Shown here: piece by piece, positions 26,928 to 35,628 of the stretch
How the letters are laid out: every line of letters starts with the position of its first letter
Numbering within the stretch: the first letter of the stretch is position 1
Origin: Flexilinea sp.
Lineage (GTDB): Bacteria; Chloroflexota; Anaerolineae; Anaerolineales; Anaerolineaceae
Reading direction: 5' to 3'
Assembly (NCBI GenBank): GCA_017432685.1
Contig: JAFRIR010000003.1
Coordinates: forward strand, 1 to 35,990
DNA: 35,990 nucleotides
Program-made: the position numbers and the translations under genes
Notes under the pieces: generated by a model
What the model was told of the DNA's origin: nothing
Seen by the model: only the letters and a program-made list of their open reading frames with translations
The model's database searches: none

Positions 26928-26948
26928 AAAAATATTGGGAGCATTCAT

Positions 26949-28379
26949 ATGAAGTTTTCTCTTCGCGGCAAATCGATAATTCTGATCGTGTTGATCGCTG
27001 CTATTCTCGGTTCGGCAGGCGTTTTGGTGAGTAATCATTATATCAAGAGACTGGTAGATGATTCTTACAAAAACAGGGCTTATGAAATCGCGAATACTGT
27101 CGCGGTCGTACTGGATGCGGATCAGGTTGCTGTTTTGAAAAGTTCCCTGCTTGAGATTTATCAAAACACAGAAGAAAAGGTGATCAGCGATGATTGGGGA
27201 TCACCGGCGTTTGATGCCTATATCGCCCGTTTTTCCGGATTGGAAGATACGCCGGAATACCGCTCTATATTGGCTCAGCTGCGAAAAATTCAGGATGTGA
27301 ATGATGTTGACTGTCTGTATATCAGTATCATTGACGTTCCGACCGAGAAATTTATTTATCTCGTCGATGCTGCGGAAGAAGATCCCTGTCCGCCCGGCTG
27401 TCTTGATCCGATTTATGAGGAAAACCGGGACCTTTTGACGGATCCGGAAAGAGGTTTCCCTCCTTACATCACCGATACGGAACCCTATGGCTGGCTTGTC
27501 ACTGCCGGTGTGCCGGTTTACAATGACAAACACGAAATTGTCTGTTATGCCATGGTGGATATTTCCATGGAGGCGATCCGTGCCCAGCAGAACAGCTTTA
27601 CCAGAACGCTCGGAATCGTTCTTTTGCTGTTGACAGTCCTCATCTGTGGATTGTCCATATTGCTCATCGACCGTATGCTGATCGATCCGATCAATATGCT
27701 TTCTCATGCAGCCGCACATTACAATGCCGGGGTTGACAGCACGGATAAAATTGATTCGCTCAAGATCAAAACGGAAGATGAGATCCAGTCTCTGTATATT
27801 TCCATCAAACAGATGATGCATGATATCAACCGTTATATTGATAACCTGATGTCCACTACTTACGAATTGACGCAGACCAGGATCAAAGCAGACAAAATGA
27901 ATGAACTTGCCCACCGGGATGCATTGACGGGCGTTGGCAGCAAACTGGCCTATGACCAGAAAGCTGCTGAACTGGCGGATTCGATCCGGGAGGGAAAAGC
28001 ACGCTTTGGTATCGTGATGGTTGATACAAATGACCTGAAAAAGCTGAATGATACCTATGGACATGAACGCGGAAATGACGCGATCCGCAACACCAGCAGG
28101 ATCCTGTGTGATGTGTTCAAACATTCACCGGTGTACCGTATCGGCGGGGACGAATTTGTGGTGGTTCTTGAAGGCAGGGATTACAACGATATTTCTGATC
28201 TGATGGACCGTTTTCATCTGGAAGTTTCGAAATCGCAGGGACAGCCCTGGGAAAAGATCAGTGCAGCCATCGGTTATGCGCTGTATGACGACGAAGTGAC
28301 CGTGGATGAAGTTTTCCGCAAGGCTGATCACATCATGTATGTGAACAAGCAAAAGATGAAAGCGGGAGCAGCGGTCTGA
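26949..28379 (+). CDS. Membrane diguanylate cyclase (sensor-HAMP-GGDEF)
   Basis: This 476-residue protein has a helix at about 9-29, an extracytoplasmic sensor region (about 30-215), a second helix (about 217-238), a HAMP-like linker and a C-terminal GGDEF domain. The active site GGDEF is intact at residues 399-403. The domain opens with HRDALTGVGSKLAYD, and the metal and base contacts fit DTNDLKKLND. It should make cyclic di-GMP from two GTP in response to an outside signal. The inhibitory RxxD motif is missing from its usual place before GGDEF, so product inhibition may be absent. GGGAG lies eight bases upstream of the start. Confidence 0.93.
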   Translation: MKFSLRGKSIILIVLIAAILGSAGVLVSNHYIKRLVDDSYKNRAYEIANTVAVVLDADQVAVLKSSLLEIYQNTEEKVISDDWGSPAFDAYIARFSGLEDTPEYRSILAQLRKIQDVNDVDCLYISIIDVPTEKFIYLVDAAEEDPCPPGCLDPIYEENRDLLTDPERGFPPYITDTEPYGWLVTAGVPVYNDKHEIVCYAMVDISMEAIRAQQNSFTRTLGIVLLLLTVLICGLSILLIDRMLIDPINMLSHAAAHYNAGVDSTDKIDSLKIKTEDEIQSLYISIKQMMHDINRYIDNLMSTTYELTQTRIKADKMNELAHRDALTGVGSKLAYDQKAAELADSIREGKARFGIVMVDTNDLKKLNDTYGHERGNDAIRNTSRILCDVFKHSPVYRIGGDEFVVVLEGRDYNDISDLMDRFHLEVSKSQGQPWEKISAAIGYALYDDEVTVDEVFRKADHIMYVNKQKMKAGAAV

Positions 28380-28544
28380 AAATCAGAGCTTTTCAGCAGA
28401 ATCTATATGCGCCATGTCAGGAAATGGGGCGCTCAGGATTGCGAAATGATCGACAAAACACACTATCTGCTGAGCCGCAGCAACCGACAGCAGCTCAAAG
28501 AAACCTACTTTCATTACAAAATGGATGAAATGACAAAGGAGTGA
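28380..28544 (+). other. In-frame continuation after the cyclase stop codon
   Basis: The cyclase frame stays open for 54 codons after its TGA and ends in TGA at 28544, overlapping the subtilase ribosome site. It contains an ATG at 28407, giving a 45-residue peptide with segments such as DKTHYLLSRSNRQQLKETYF. No ribosome site precedes that ATG. It may be a remnant of another gene or chance. I recognise no family. Confidence 0.3.
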
Positions 28545-28546
28545 TT

Positions 28547-31081
28547 ATGAAAAACACAAACAAATATTGGTTCATTTTGATGTTGGCAGTGCTTTGTCTT
28601 GCCTGCACTGCCATCCCGGGTTTTGCACAAAATCAGGAAAATGGTATCAGCACTGCCTATCAGCCGATCCGGAAAGTGGATCTGGGCGTCAGTTCCCTGA
28701 CGCTGGACGTGGGAGAACAGTACACCTTTACGGTGAGCTTCGATCCCGAGGATCCGCCTGTCACCCGGCTGACCTGGTTCAATACCGACAACACGGTCGT
28801 CGCGGTCAACCAGCTCACCAACACGGTGACAGCCCTGACGCCGGGAACCGCAAAAGTCATGGCGGAAAGCTTTGACAAAGAAGCTTATGCCATCTGTGAG
28901 ATCACGGTCAATGGCATGCAGGAGAAAGACCTCTCCGGATTGATCGAAGGCAAGTCCCTGCTTACACTCTCCGCGGAAGACCGGGCGAAGATCAAAGCGT
29001 CCCAGATCACCCGCTATCTGGATCTGCTGGAAATGTCGGTTTTCAATGAGGAAACCCTCCAAAAGCTTCAGGATCAGTACATGGATGTGATGGCGGAAGT
29101 CCGTCCGGGAACGGAAGAAGCGGAAAGCGAACGGGCTAAGGCACTTGGTATGCAGCGGGCATATCCTATGAAAAAACTGCATCTGGTCAGCCTGTACGGT
29201 TCACTTTCGCAGATTCTTGAATTTGTCAGAGACAATGAAGACCTGATCCAAATTTTCAAGGGACATGATATCTATATCTTTGACCCGCTCCCGAAATCTG
29301 ATGATTCTCCCTTACAGTCCAAGGATGCGCAGAACACGAACGCCACGACAATGCTGCAGGGACATGTGGAAGAGCTGACATCTGTCAGCGCCATGCACAA
29401 GCTGGGTTATACCGGCAAAGGAGTCACGATCGCCATCGTGGATACGGGACTGAATCGGGATCATGAACAATATGCCGGCAGAGTGATCCGTGAAAACTGT
29501 TTCAGCTGGAGCTGGCATTGTAAACCGATACCGGACTGCGTGCCCTGTGATAAGAATGAAAAAGAATGTGACCCGCAAAGATGCTGGGACTGCGATAACA
29601 ATCTTATTTCTGCATGTGAAGGCGGATCCGTCGAAAATTATGGCAAAACCAATTCTGCCTTTCCCGGCGGCGCGAAAGATTTGGATGAATTCAATCACGG
29701 TTCCCATGTAGCGGGTATCTCAGCCGGAAAGGACGGTATGGCGCCGAATGCAAATATTGTCATGTCTCAGGTTCAATCGGAATTTTACAGTCCCGATCTT
29801 GTTTCGGAGAAAAATCCGGAAGGATATACGGTAACTTTGTGGAACCATGATATCTATGCCGCCTATGACTGGATCCTGGAAACGCAGGATGAGCAGAAAA
29901 CGGAAGGAAAACCGATATCTATCCTTAACCTGAGCCTTGGCGCCGGTGCCTATTCTGATTTTTGTGATGCTGATAACCAGAAAGAATTTAAATTTTTTGA
30001 GCAATTGAACGAAGCCGGGATCCTTCCCGTAGTCGCCTCCGGGAATGAGGCGAAAGATGGTGAGATTTCCTCACCGGGCTGTCTTCCAAACGGACTGACG
30101 GTCGGAGCGCTGGCGGATATTGAAGAGCCTTATATTGTCTCCTTTTCCAATCACAGCCCGCTCGTTGATATTCTCGCTCCGGGGTCAAATATTTATTCAT
30201 CATATCTGGTTGGTAAAGATGGGAAAACCGGAACGAATACTTACGGATTGATGTCAGGCACGTCCATGGCCACTCCGGCCACCAGTGGAGCGCTGGCGCT
30301 GCTCATGGAAGCTGTTCCCGGAAAAACGATAGATGAATATAAATCCATGATCATGGAAATGTCAACCAAAACCGCTGACAAACGGAATAAAGATGCAATA
30401 AGAGATGAGAACGGGAATGTAATAAGTTTCAGCCTTACCGAAGTGGATGAAAACGCGAAAAAATTTGATTACACAAGACCGGTTCTGGACTTTTCGAATT
30501 TTCCTGCCTATTATGCTGCACATCACCGTCAGCAAAATTCTATGGAATTCTTCCGGATCACAGACCTTTCCCGCCTGATGGATCAAACGCTGCCTAAAAC
30601 CGGGTTTTCGGCGCTGACAGCGCAGAAGCTTTCTGCACAGCCGTTGAGCGTGCAGTACAAGCCCACTCGTCTGACGCTTCAGCTGCCGACGCTGGATGCG
30701 GAAGCCGATATCGTGATGGTGCCTTATATGGACGGGGAATATCCGGTGGAATGGCTGGGTGATGCGGTCGGCATGCTTGAAGGCAGCAGCCTCCCGGGTG
30801 AAGGCATCACCGTCCTCACCGGACATAACCACCTGAACACCACCGAAGCCGGTCCTTTTGCCCTGCTGCGTGAACTGGAAGCCGGAGATAACATCATGAT
30901 CACTGACCAAAGAGGCGCCATGCAGACCTGGCACGTTTACAAGAGCGCGAAGATTCCTGCCGACGGCTTCGCGAAAATCGTGGATGAGATAAAGGAAAAC
31001 ACGCTGGTGCTCATCACCTGTGAAGACGAATCCCCCGACGGCGGCTATTTGAATCGACGGGTGATTCTGGCGGAATTGTAG
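28547..31081 (+). CDS. Secreted subtilase with internal LPKTG and a C-terminal sortase domain
   Basis: The protein has 844 residues. A signal peptide (cleaved after GFA, about residue 27) is followed by an Ig-like Big_2-type domain (about 43-125) and a helical region. The S8 subtilisin domain has Asp299 in AIVDTG, His384 in NHGSHVAG, Asn500 in ASGNE and Ser573 in SGTSMATP. An insert with eight cysteines lies between Asp and His. LPKTGF is at 682-687. The last ~130 residues are a sortase fold with His760 in LTGHNH, Cys825 in LITCED and Arg837 in LNRRVIL. ATG at 28547 follows AAGGAG. There is no C-terminal membrane helix. Sortases cut LPxTG between Thr and Gly, so LPKTG may be processed by the attached domain, which is inference. 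Confidence 0.9.
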   Translation: MKNTNKYWFILMLAVLCLACTAIPGFAQNQENGISTAYQPIRKVDLGVSSLTLDVGEQYTFTVSFDPEDPPVTRLTWFNTDNTVVAVNQLTNTVTALTPGTAKVMAESFDKEAYAICEITVNGMQEKDLSGLIEGKSLLTLSAEDRAKIKASQITRYLDLLEMSVFNEETLQKLQDQYMDVMAEVRPGTEEAESERAKALGMQRAYPMKKLHLVSLYGSLSQILEFVRDNEDLIQIFKGHDIYIFDPLPKSDDSPLQSKDAQNTNATTMLQGHVEELTSVSAMHKLGYTGKGVTIAIVDTGLNRDHEQYAGRVIRENCFSWSWHCKPIPDCVPCDKNEKECDPQRCWDCDNNLISACEGGSVENYGKTNSAFPGGAKDLDEFNHGSHVAGISAGKDGMAPNANIVMSQVQSEFYSPDLVSEKNPEGYTVTLWNHDIYAAYDWILETQDEQKTEGKPISILNLSLGAGAYSDFCDADNQKEFKFFEQLNEAGILPVVASGNEAKDGEISSPGCLPNGLTVGALADIEEPYIVSFSNHSPLVDILAPGSNIYSSYLVGKDGKTGTNTYGLMSGTSMATPATSGALALLMEAVPGKTIDEYKSMIMEMSTKTADKRNKDAIRDENGNVISFSLTEVDENAKKFDYTRPVLDFSNFPAYYAAHHRQQNSMEFFRITDLSRLMDQTLPKTGFSALTAQKLSAQPLSVQYKPTRLTLQLPTLDAEADIVMVPYMDGEYPVEWLGDAVGMLEGSSLPGEGITVLTGHNHLNTTEAGPFALLRELEAGDNIMITDQRGAMQTWHVYKSAKIPADGFAKIVDEIKENTLVLITCEDESPDGGYLNRRVILAEL

Positions 31082-31230
31082 AGTTTAGGGTATAGGGTTT
31101 AGGGTAAAGAGTAAATGATAAAGAGTAAATAGTAAAGAATTAAGGGTTCAGTGTGAAGGGGTTAGAAGCTGTCTATACTCTAATCCCTACTCCCTACCCC
31201 CTGAACCCTATACCCTGTTCCCTGTTCAAG
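31081..31230. repeat. Inverted heptanucleotide repeat tract between convergent genes
   Basis: Starting at the subtilase TAG stop, GTTTAGGGTATAGGGTTTAG-type units lead into AGAGTAA units. At 31177-31225 the inverse form appears (CCCTATA, CCCTACT). The outer arms pair much as in the tract at 1-115, whose units they share. Confidence 0.75.
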
Positions 31231-31253
31231 ATCATGCCAAAATTCTTTTCCTT

Positions 31254-32192
31254 TCACAAAAGACTAAGGTAATGTTGTTGATCGGAAGCTGAAATTTTCA
31301 AAGCATCCATTGCCTGTTGGGTCGTTAATTTCATTGTTTCCATAAGATTTCGAATTGAAGACAATTTTTCTTCTTCACGTCCTTCTTCACGTCCTTCTTC
31401 AATTAGATCGTTAACTGCTTTGCACATATCGATCGATTTCTCCTTTCCTGATATTTTTAATTTTGATTTCGTTACAACATTAATAACATTTGCTGTATCC
31501 CTGTCCACGGTTTCGAAGCTTTTATCCTGATTCAGCATATTACGCAGTTCATTTTTATCCCGGGAATACTTGATAAATTTCATCACCTGTCGAAAATCTG
31601 TATGGAATTTTTCTATTTCATCTTCTGACATCGCCTCAGGACTGATCAGATTGATCCGGTAATCCGGAATGAATTGTGCATAATCCCTGCTGTCTTCATT
31701 AAACATTTCATGAAGGCTCATCGGAGCATCCCATTTTTTGTTTCCTAAGTACAGCGTAAGCGTTATCACCGGTAATAATTTATCTTTCTTTGTAAAGCCG
31801 GAAAGATATTCATCACCGGACAATCCCTTCCCTTTCTCACAAATATATTTTTTTGCGATGCTGCTGACTTGTCCCGTATAATTGATCGCATCATAAAGCA
31901 TATTTTTGGGAGGCATTGCATAATTGATTTTTGATTCCAGTTCTGTTCCCAGAAGTACATATACTGCTTTCCCATCTTCCATGATTTGAAGTATCTTCAA
32001 AATATCCCGGTACTTTTGAACAGAAGTACTTCCATCATCCCCATATGGAAGAGCAATTTCCGAAATATCTCTTTCTTTCAATTGCTCCGGCTTTATGACC
32101 TGGTTCCCGCCAAAGAGAAAATGATTGAATATATCCGCAAAAATATAATTTTGACTGACATATTTCTTCGTTATATCATCAATCTTGCCCAT
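31254..32192 (-). CDS. Rpn family recombination-promoting nuclease (PD-(D/E)XK), transposase-like
   Basis: This is a 312-residue protein. Its start, DITKKYVSQNYIFADIFNHF, with Asp20, and the later LLGTELESKINYAMP (Glu84 and Glu86 with Lys88) fit the nuclease core of the Rpn/transposase_31 family. These proteins are common in anaerobe genomes and promote RecA-independent recombination in E. coli. The C-terminus has the typical charged EEGREEGREE stretch. I chose ATG at 32192 because AGGAG lies eight bases upstream; an upstream in-frame ATG at 32240 lacks a site. It stands alone, convergent with the subtilase gene. Confidence 0.85.
   Translation of the reverse strand: MGKIDDITKKYVSQNYIFADIFNHFLFGGNQVIKPEQLKERDISEIALPYGDDGSTSVQKYRDILKILQIMEDGKAVYVLLGTELESKINYAMPPKNMLYDAINYTGQVSSIAKKYICEKGKGLSGDEYLSGFTKKDKLLPVITLTLYLGNKKWDAPMSLHEMFNEDSRDYAQFIPDYRINLISPEAMSEDEIEKFHTDFRQVMKFIKYSRDKNELRNMLNQDKSFETVDRDTANVINVVTKSKLKISGKEKSIDMCKAVNDLIEEGREEGREEEKLSSIRNLMETMKLTTQQAMDALKISASDQQHYLSLL
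31371..31400. repeat. 12-base tandem repeat inside the Rpn gene
   Basis: TTCTTCACGTCC occurs twice in a row plus half a unit. It encodes the EEGR repeats. Slippage would change the copy number without breaking the frame. Confidence 0.8.
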
Positions 32193-32405
32193 TTGTCTGC
32201 TCCTGATTAATATTTTACACTTTTTTTCAGCGAAATTCAATAAACTTTTCGTCTGGGTTTATTATGGAAAGCTTTTCTATAGATGGTGTCTTACAGATGT
32301 GCCGCAGAATTCTGAATTAATATGTTTATGGTATTGGATACTGTTTTCATGTTTATCAGAAAAACCCATTTTCTTAGAAATTTATAAGAAAATATAAAAA
32401 ATATC

Positions 32406-32434
32406 TTGACAATATTCGAACATAAGTATAAAAT
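32406..32434 (+). promoter_or_regulatory. Sigma-70 type promoter
   Basis: A perfect TTGACA (32406-32411) and TAAAAT (32429-32434) are 17 bases apart, 50 bases before the next start codon. This is the most standard promoter of the window. Confidence 0.65.
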
Positions 32435-32484
32435 ATAATTATTAGTAACAAGATGCTAAAAAATTTGAAAGGAGGCGCTGAAAA

Positions 32485-33576
32485 ATGAATACCGCGATGA
32501 CCGATACAGCCTGGCTGGTTGAAAATGTCAGAAAACAGCAAAAATACGGCAAGTCCGGCGGACGTGACAACCACGGGATCCTGACCGATATCCAGGCAGA
32601 TGACCTGCCGGATGAAACGCTCCTGGAGTTCAGCGCCGCTCCTTACACCTTTGAGGAAAGCGCCCTGCTTGTCATGGAAGATATGGAAAAGCTCCATTAC
32701 CTGGCCGGGACGGCGAACCGCTTTTCCGACAAATATCTGAAATGCCTGCCCCAGCTGGAAAAATATATCAGCAAAGCGGGCAGCTTTTGCCTGACGAAAG
32801 CGGTTCTGGAACAGAAAGGCTTCTCCTTCCCGGAACTGGAAAACCTGAATACGCTGGACCTGATCGGCAGGGTCTCCTTCCACATCCGCAAATGTCATGC
32901 GGCGATCGATGGGCTGTATCGGGACAACGACAGGCTCGGTTTCGTCTACCTGCAATGGGAACTGCGCTGGATCAATCTGGGCGAACGACTGAAATCTACA
33001 GAAGCGAAGATCCAAAAAATACAGAACGGTGAACTGAAAGCCGATACACTGCTTCAGCGGGAAGACAGTTTCCGGAACCGTACCGATTCGTCGAAAGAAA
33101 TCGGTAAAGAATGGTCAAAACGTCCCTTTTTGAACCCTGCTTCCCTGCCGCTGCTCACTTCCATGGCCTCGGATATGCTGCGGAAGGAGCGGATCATCGA
33201 AAAACAAAAGCGCGACTACGAACGGGCCGAAGAACGTGCCCTGCGGGCGCTGGGGATCCATCCTTACCCGCCTATGCCGATCCCGACCAAACCGGTCGTT
33301 CAGCCGGATGAAAAACCGGCGCCGGAACCCCACCCCGTTGAGGAAGAAATTCCGGAAGGGATGATCACGGAGGGAGAAGCCCGGCGGATCCTGATCGAGG
33401 AGGCCCTCCGGCATGGAGACCAGCAGGCGGTGCTGGAAATTCAAAAAGAGGACAGTGATGCGTTCGCGCGGCGCTGGGAACGGCATCTGGATGAGACGGA
33501 CCTTTCCCGGAAACGTGCCGGTCCCTCTGATGCTAAGCGGAAAAAGCTGAGGGAAAAACGGAAGAAGAAAAAATAG
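32485..33576 (+). CDS. Unrecognised charged protein with Pro-rich linker and Lys-rich tail
   Basis: This is a 363-residue cytoplasmic protein without signal peptide or membrane helix. Residues about 1-250 look mostly helical and strongly charged. About 255-300 is a Pro-rich linker (HPYPPMPIPTKPV and onward). About 300-345 is helical again, and the last 20 residues are Lys/Arg-rich (KKLREKRKKKK), which could bind nucleic acid. I recognise no family or catalytic motif. GGAGG lies nine bases upstream of the ATG and a good promoter 50 bases upstream, so it is surely expressed as a single gene. It lies divergent from the Rpn gene, with 292 bases between them. Confidence 0.75.
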   Translation: MNTAMTDTAWLVENVRKQQKYGKSGGRDNHGILTDIQADDLPDETLLEFSAAPYTFEESALLVMEDMEKLHYLAGTANRFSDKYLKCLPQLEKYISKAGSFCLTKAVLEQKGFSFPELENLNTLDLIGRVSFHIRKCHAAIDGLYRDNDRLGFVYLQWELRWINLGERLKSTEAKIQKIQNGELKADTLLQREDSFRNRTDSSKEIGKEWSKRPFLNPASLPLLTSMASDMLRKERIIEKQKRDYERAEERALRALGIHPYPPMPIPTKPVVQPDEKPAPEPHPVEEEIPEGMITEGEARRILIEEALRHGDQQAVLEIQKEDSDAFARRWERHLDETDLSRKRAGPSDAKRKKLREKRKKKK

Positions 33577-33606
33577 GATACAGGATATAGGATATAGGAT
33601 ATAGGA
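33575..33606. repeat. Heptanucleotide repeat tract (AGGATAT)
   Basis: AGGATAC, three AGGATAT units and a partial fifth begin inside the TAG stop codon of the preceding gene (33574-33576). Confidence 0.85.
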
Positions 33607-33607
33607 A

Positions 33608-33643
33608 CAGCCGATCTCCGGAGGATTTCGGCTGCCTGTTTTT
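33608..33643 (+). terminator. Intrinsic terminator
   Basis: CAGCCGA and TCGGCTG enclose an inner CTCC/GGAG pairing. CCTG and five T residues follow. It ends the transcript of the unrecognised gene. Confidence 0.75.
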
Positions 33644-33645
33644 AA

Positions 33646-33698
33646 GGGGTCGGATTTCGGAGACTCATGCTTGTCATGAGTCGGAGGGATCTGACCCC
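33646..33698. repeat. Palindrome with nested stem
   Basis: The outer arms GGGGTCGGAT and ATCTGACCCC pair with one mismatch, and the inner GACTCATG / CATGAGTC pair perfectly around CTTGT. No gene lies here. Confidence 0.7.
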
Positions 33699-33722
33699 GA
33701 TTTTTTCACGGGACGCGCTGAA

Positions 33723-33831
33723 AGAGGGTCAGTACCCGAAGGGGACTGTACCTCGGGGACTCGGCATTTTCCTTGCAGAAATTGATTCAGTCCTCCCCAA
33801 GGGTCAGGCCCCTAACGGGTACCGACCCTCT
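33723..33831. repeat. Long palindrome upstream of lepA
   Basis: AGAGGGTCAGTACCCG (33723-33738) pairs with CGGGTACCGACCCTCT (33816-33831) with one mismatch. GGGGACT-type sequence inside can pair again. The unit ends 75 bases before lepA. No gene is visible in it. Confidence 0.7.
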
Positions 33832-33885
33832 GTTATAAAAAATCTCCGAAAGCGCTCATCTTAAAACGTTCATCAGGAAAAGAAA

Positions 33886-33894
33886 TGATATACT
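33886..33894 (+). promoter_or_regulatory. Extended -10 promoter very close to lepA
   Basis: TGATATACT fits TGnTATACT. Transcription would start near 33901, leaving a leader of about six bases. No Shine-Dalgarno sequence precedes the ATG at 33907. Confidence 0.5.
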
Positions 33895-33906
33895 TGATAA
33901 CTGATT

Positions 33907-35628
33907 ATGAAAGAGAACATTCGGAATTTTTGTATTATCGCCCATGTTGACCATGGCAAATCGACGCTGGCGGACCGCCTGCTTCAGCTCACCGGCACCA
34001 TCTCCGAACGGCAGATGATGGACCAGGTGCTGGACAGCATGGACCTGGAACGCGAGAAAGGCGTCACCATCAAAGCTTCCGCGGTGCGCATGTTTTATGA
34101 TGCCAAAGACGGGAAGCGTTATGAACTGAACCTCATCGACACCCCCGGGCATGTTGACTTCAATTATGAAGTCAGCCGGGCGCTGGAAGCCTGCGAGGGG
34201 GCGCTGCTGGTGGTGGACGCCACGCAGGGCATTGAAGCCCAGACGCTGGCGAACCTCTATCTTGCGCTCGAATCCGATCTGGTGATCATCCCGGTCATCA
34301 ACAAGATCGATCTTCCCTCCGCCCAGCCGGAAGAAGTCGCCCATGAGCTTGAGCAGTTGCTCGGTGTACCGGCGGCGGATATCCCCTGCATCTCCGCCAA
34401 AGAAGGGCTGAATGTGGAAGATGTGCTGGAAAAGATCGTCAAGCTGGTTCCTCCGCCGACCGGTACGGATGACGCTCCGCTGCAGGCGCTGATTTTTGAT
34501 TCCCATTATGATTCTTACAAAGGCGTGATCGCTTATATCCGGGTACGAAACGGCGTGATCCGTGCAAACGACATGCTGCTGGCAATGTCCACGCTTACCG
34601 ATATGAAACCGGTGGAGATCGGCATTTTCAACCCCGGTATGATGACCGTGACTGAGCTTCGTTCCGGTGATGTGGGCTATGTGGCTACCGGGCTCAAGAC
34701 TGTCCGGGAATGCCGCGTAGGTGACACGCTGACGCTTGCCAATGCCCCTGCGCCCGAAATGCTCCCCGGTTATCAGAAAGCCAAGCCGATGGTGTTCGCG
34801 GGCATCTACCCCGTGGAGGGGGAGGATTATGACGACCTGCGGGATGCGCTGGACAAGCTCCAGCTCAATGATGCCTCGCTGGACTTCGTCCCTGAGACTT
34901 CTCAGGCGCTGAATTTTGGCTTCCGCTGCGGTTTTCTGGGTCTGTTCCACATGGAGATCATCCAGGAACGCCTGGAACGGGAATATGACCTGGATATCGT
35001 GGTGACGGCGCCTTCCGTGGAATATGAGGTGCTGCTCAACACCGGTGAGACGATCCGCATCGACTCTCCGGTCCAGCTGCCGGATGAAGGCAAGATCGCG
35101 GAAATTCGGGAACCGTGGATGAAGCTGCAGATCTTCACCCCGACCGAGTTTTACGGCACCATCATGGAACTGGTCCGCAAACGCCGCGGAACCTTTATCT
35201 CTCAGGATTATCCCGCACCGAACCGGGTGCAGATGAATTTCGAGATCCCGCTGGCGGAACTGATCGTCAATTTCTTTGATGAACTGAAGTCCCGTACAAA
35301 GGGTTATGCTTCCATGGACTATCAGTTTGACGATTACCGCGCGGGCAACCTGGTGAAGCTGGAAGTGCTGGTGGGCGGCGAACCGGTGGACGCGCTGGCG
35401 TCGATCGTTCACAAGGAAGATGCTTATCACAAGGGGCAGCTGCTGGTCTCCAAGCTCAAAAAGCTGATCCCGCAGCAGCTTTATGAAGTGGCGATCCAGG
35501 CGAGCGCTTCTGGACGCATCATCAGCCGTGCCAACGTCAAGGCTTACCGGAAGGATGTGCCCCGGCATCGTTGCGGAATTTGCCGGCACGCTCCTGGTAA
35601 ATCAGATATTGACGCTCTGTGGCACTAG
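33907..35628 (+). CDS. lepA: Translation factor LepA (EF4), C-terminus replaced
   Basis: The reading frame has 573 residues. The GTPase domain has [13 protein letters not shown] and NKID. The EF-G-like domains follow, and the family-specific C-terminal domain begins as expected. LepA binds ribosomes and assists translation or ribosome assembly. The match holds to RKDV at residues 548-551, where the family continues TAKCYGGD and reaches about 600 residues. Here it continues [13 protein letters not shown] and stops at 35628, so about 50 native residues are missing. The replaced part overlaps an unrelated minus-strand reading frame. The upstream leader is very short. The gene is either broken by a rearrangement or joined artificially. 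Confidence 0.92.
   Translation: MKENIRNFCIIAHVDHGKSTLADRLLQLTGTISERQMMDQVLDSMDLEREKGVTIKASAVRMFYDAKDGKRYELNLIDTPGHVDFNYEVSRALEACEGALLVVDATQGIEAQTLANLYLALESDLVIIPVINKIDLPSAQPEEVAHELEQLLGVPAADIPCISAKEGLNVEDVLEKIVKLVPPPTGTDDAPLQALIFDSHYDSYKGVIAYIRVRNGVIRANDMLLAMSTLTDMKPVEIGIFNPGMMTVTELRSGDVGYVATGLKTVRECRVGDTLTLANAPAPEMLPGYQKAKPMVFAGIYPVEGEDYDDLRDALDKLQLNDASLDFVPETSQALNFGFRCGFLGLFHMEIIQERLEREYDLDIVVTAPSVEYEVLLNTGETIRIDSPVQLPDEGKIAEIREPWMKLQIFTPTEFYGTIMELVRKRRGTFISQDYPAPNRVQMNFEIPLAELIVNFFDELKSRTKGYASMDYQFDDYRAGNLVKLEVLVGGEPVDALASIVHKEDAYHKGQLLVSKLKKLIPQQLYEVAIQASASGRIISRANVKAYRKDVPRHRCGICRHAPGKSDIDALWH

Noticed and set aside
26753..27034. Open frame across element copy D, with a similar frame in copy B (shared ETSRGDSENLF, RDREKL)
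   Set aside because: The reading frame lies over the paired stems of the element and runs into the cyclase gene in another frame. The sequence similarity is explained by the DNA repeat.
28547..28640. LAC in the subtilase signal peptide as a lipobox
   Set aside because: The -3 position is Cys and a better signal peptidase I site (GFA) follows. Lipid anchoring is not supported.
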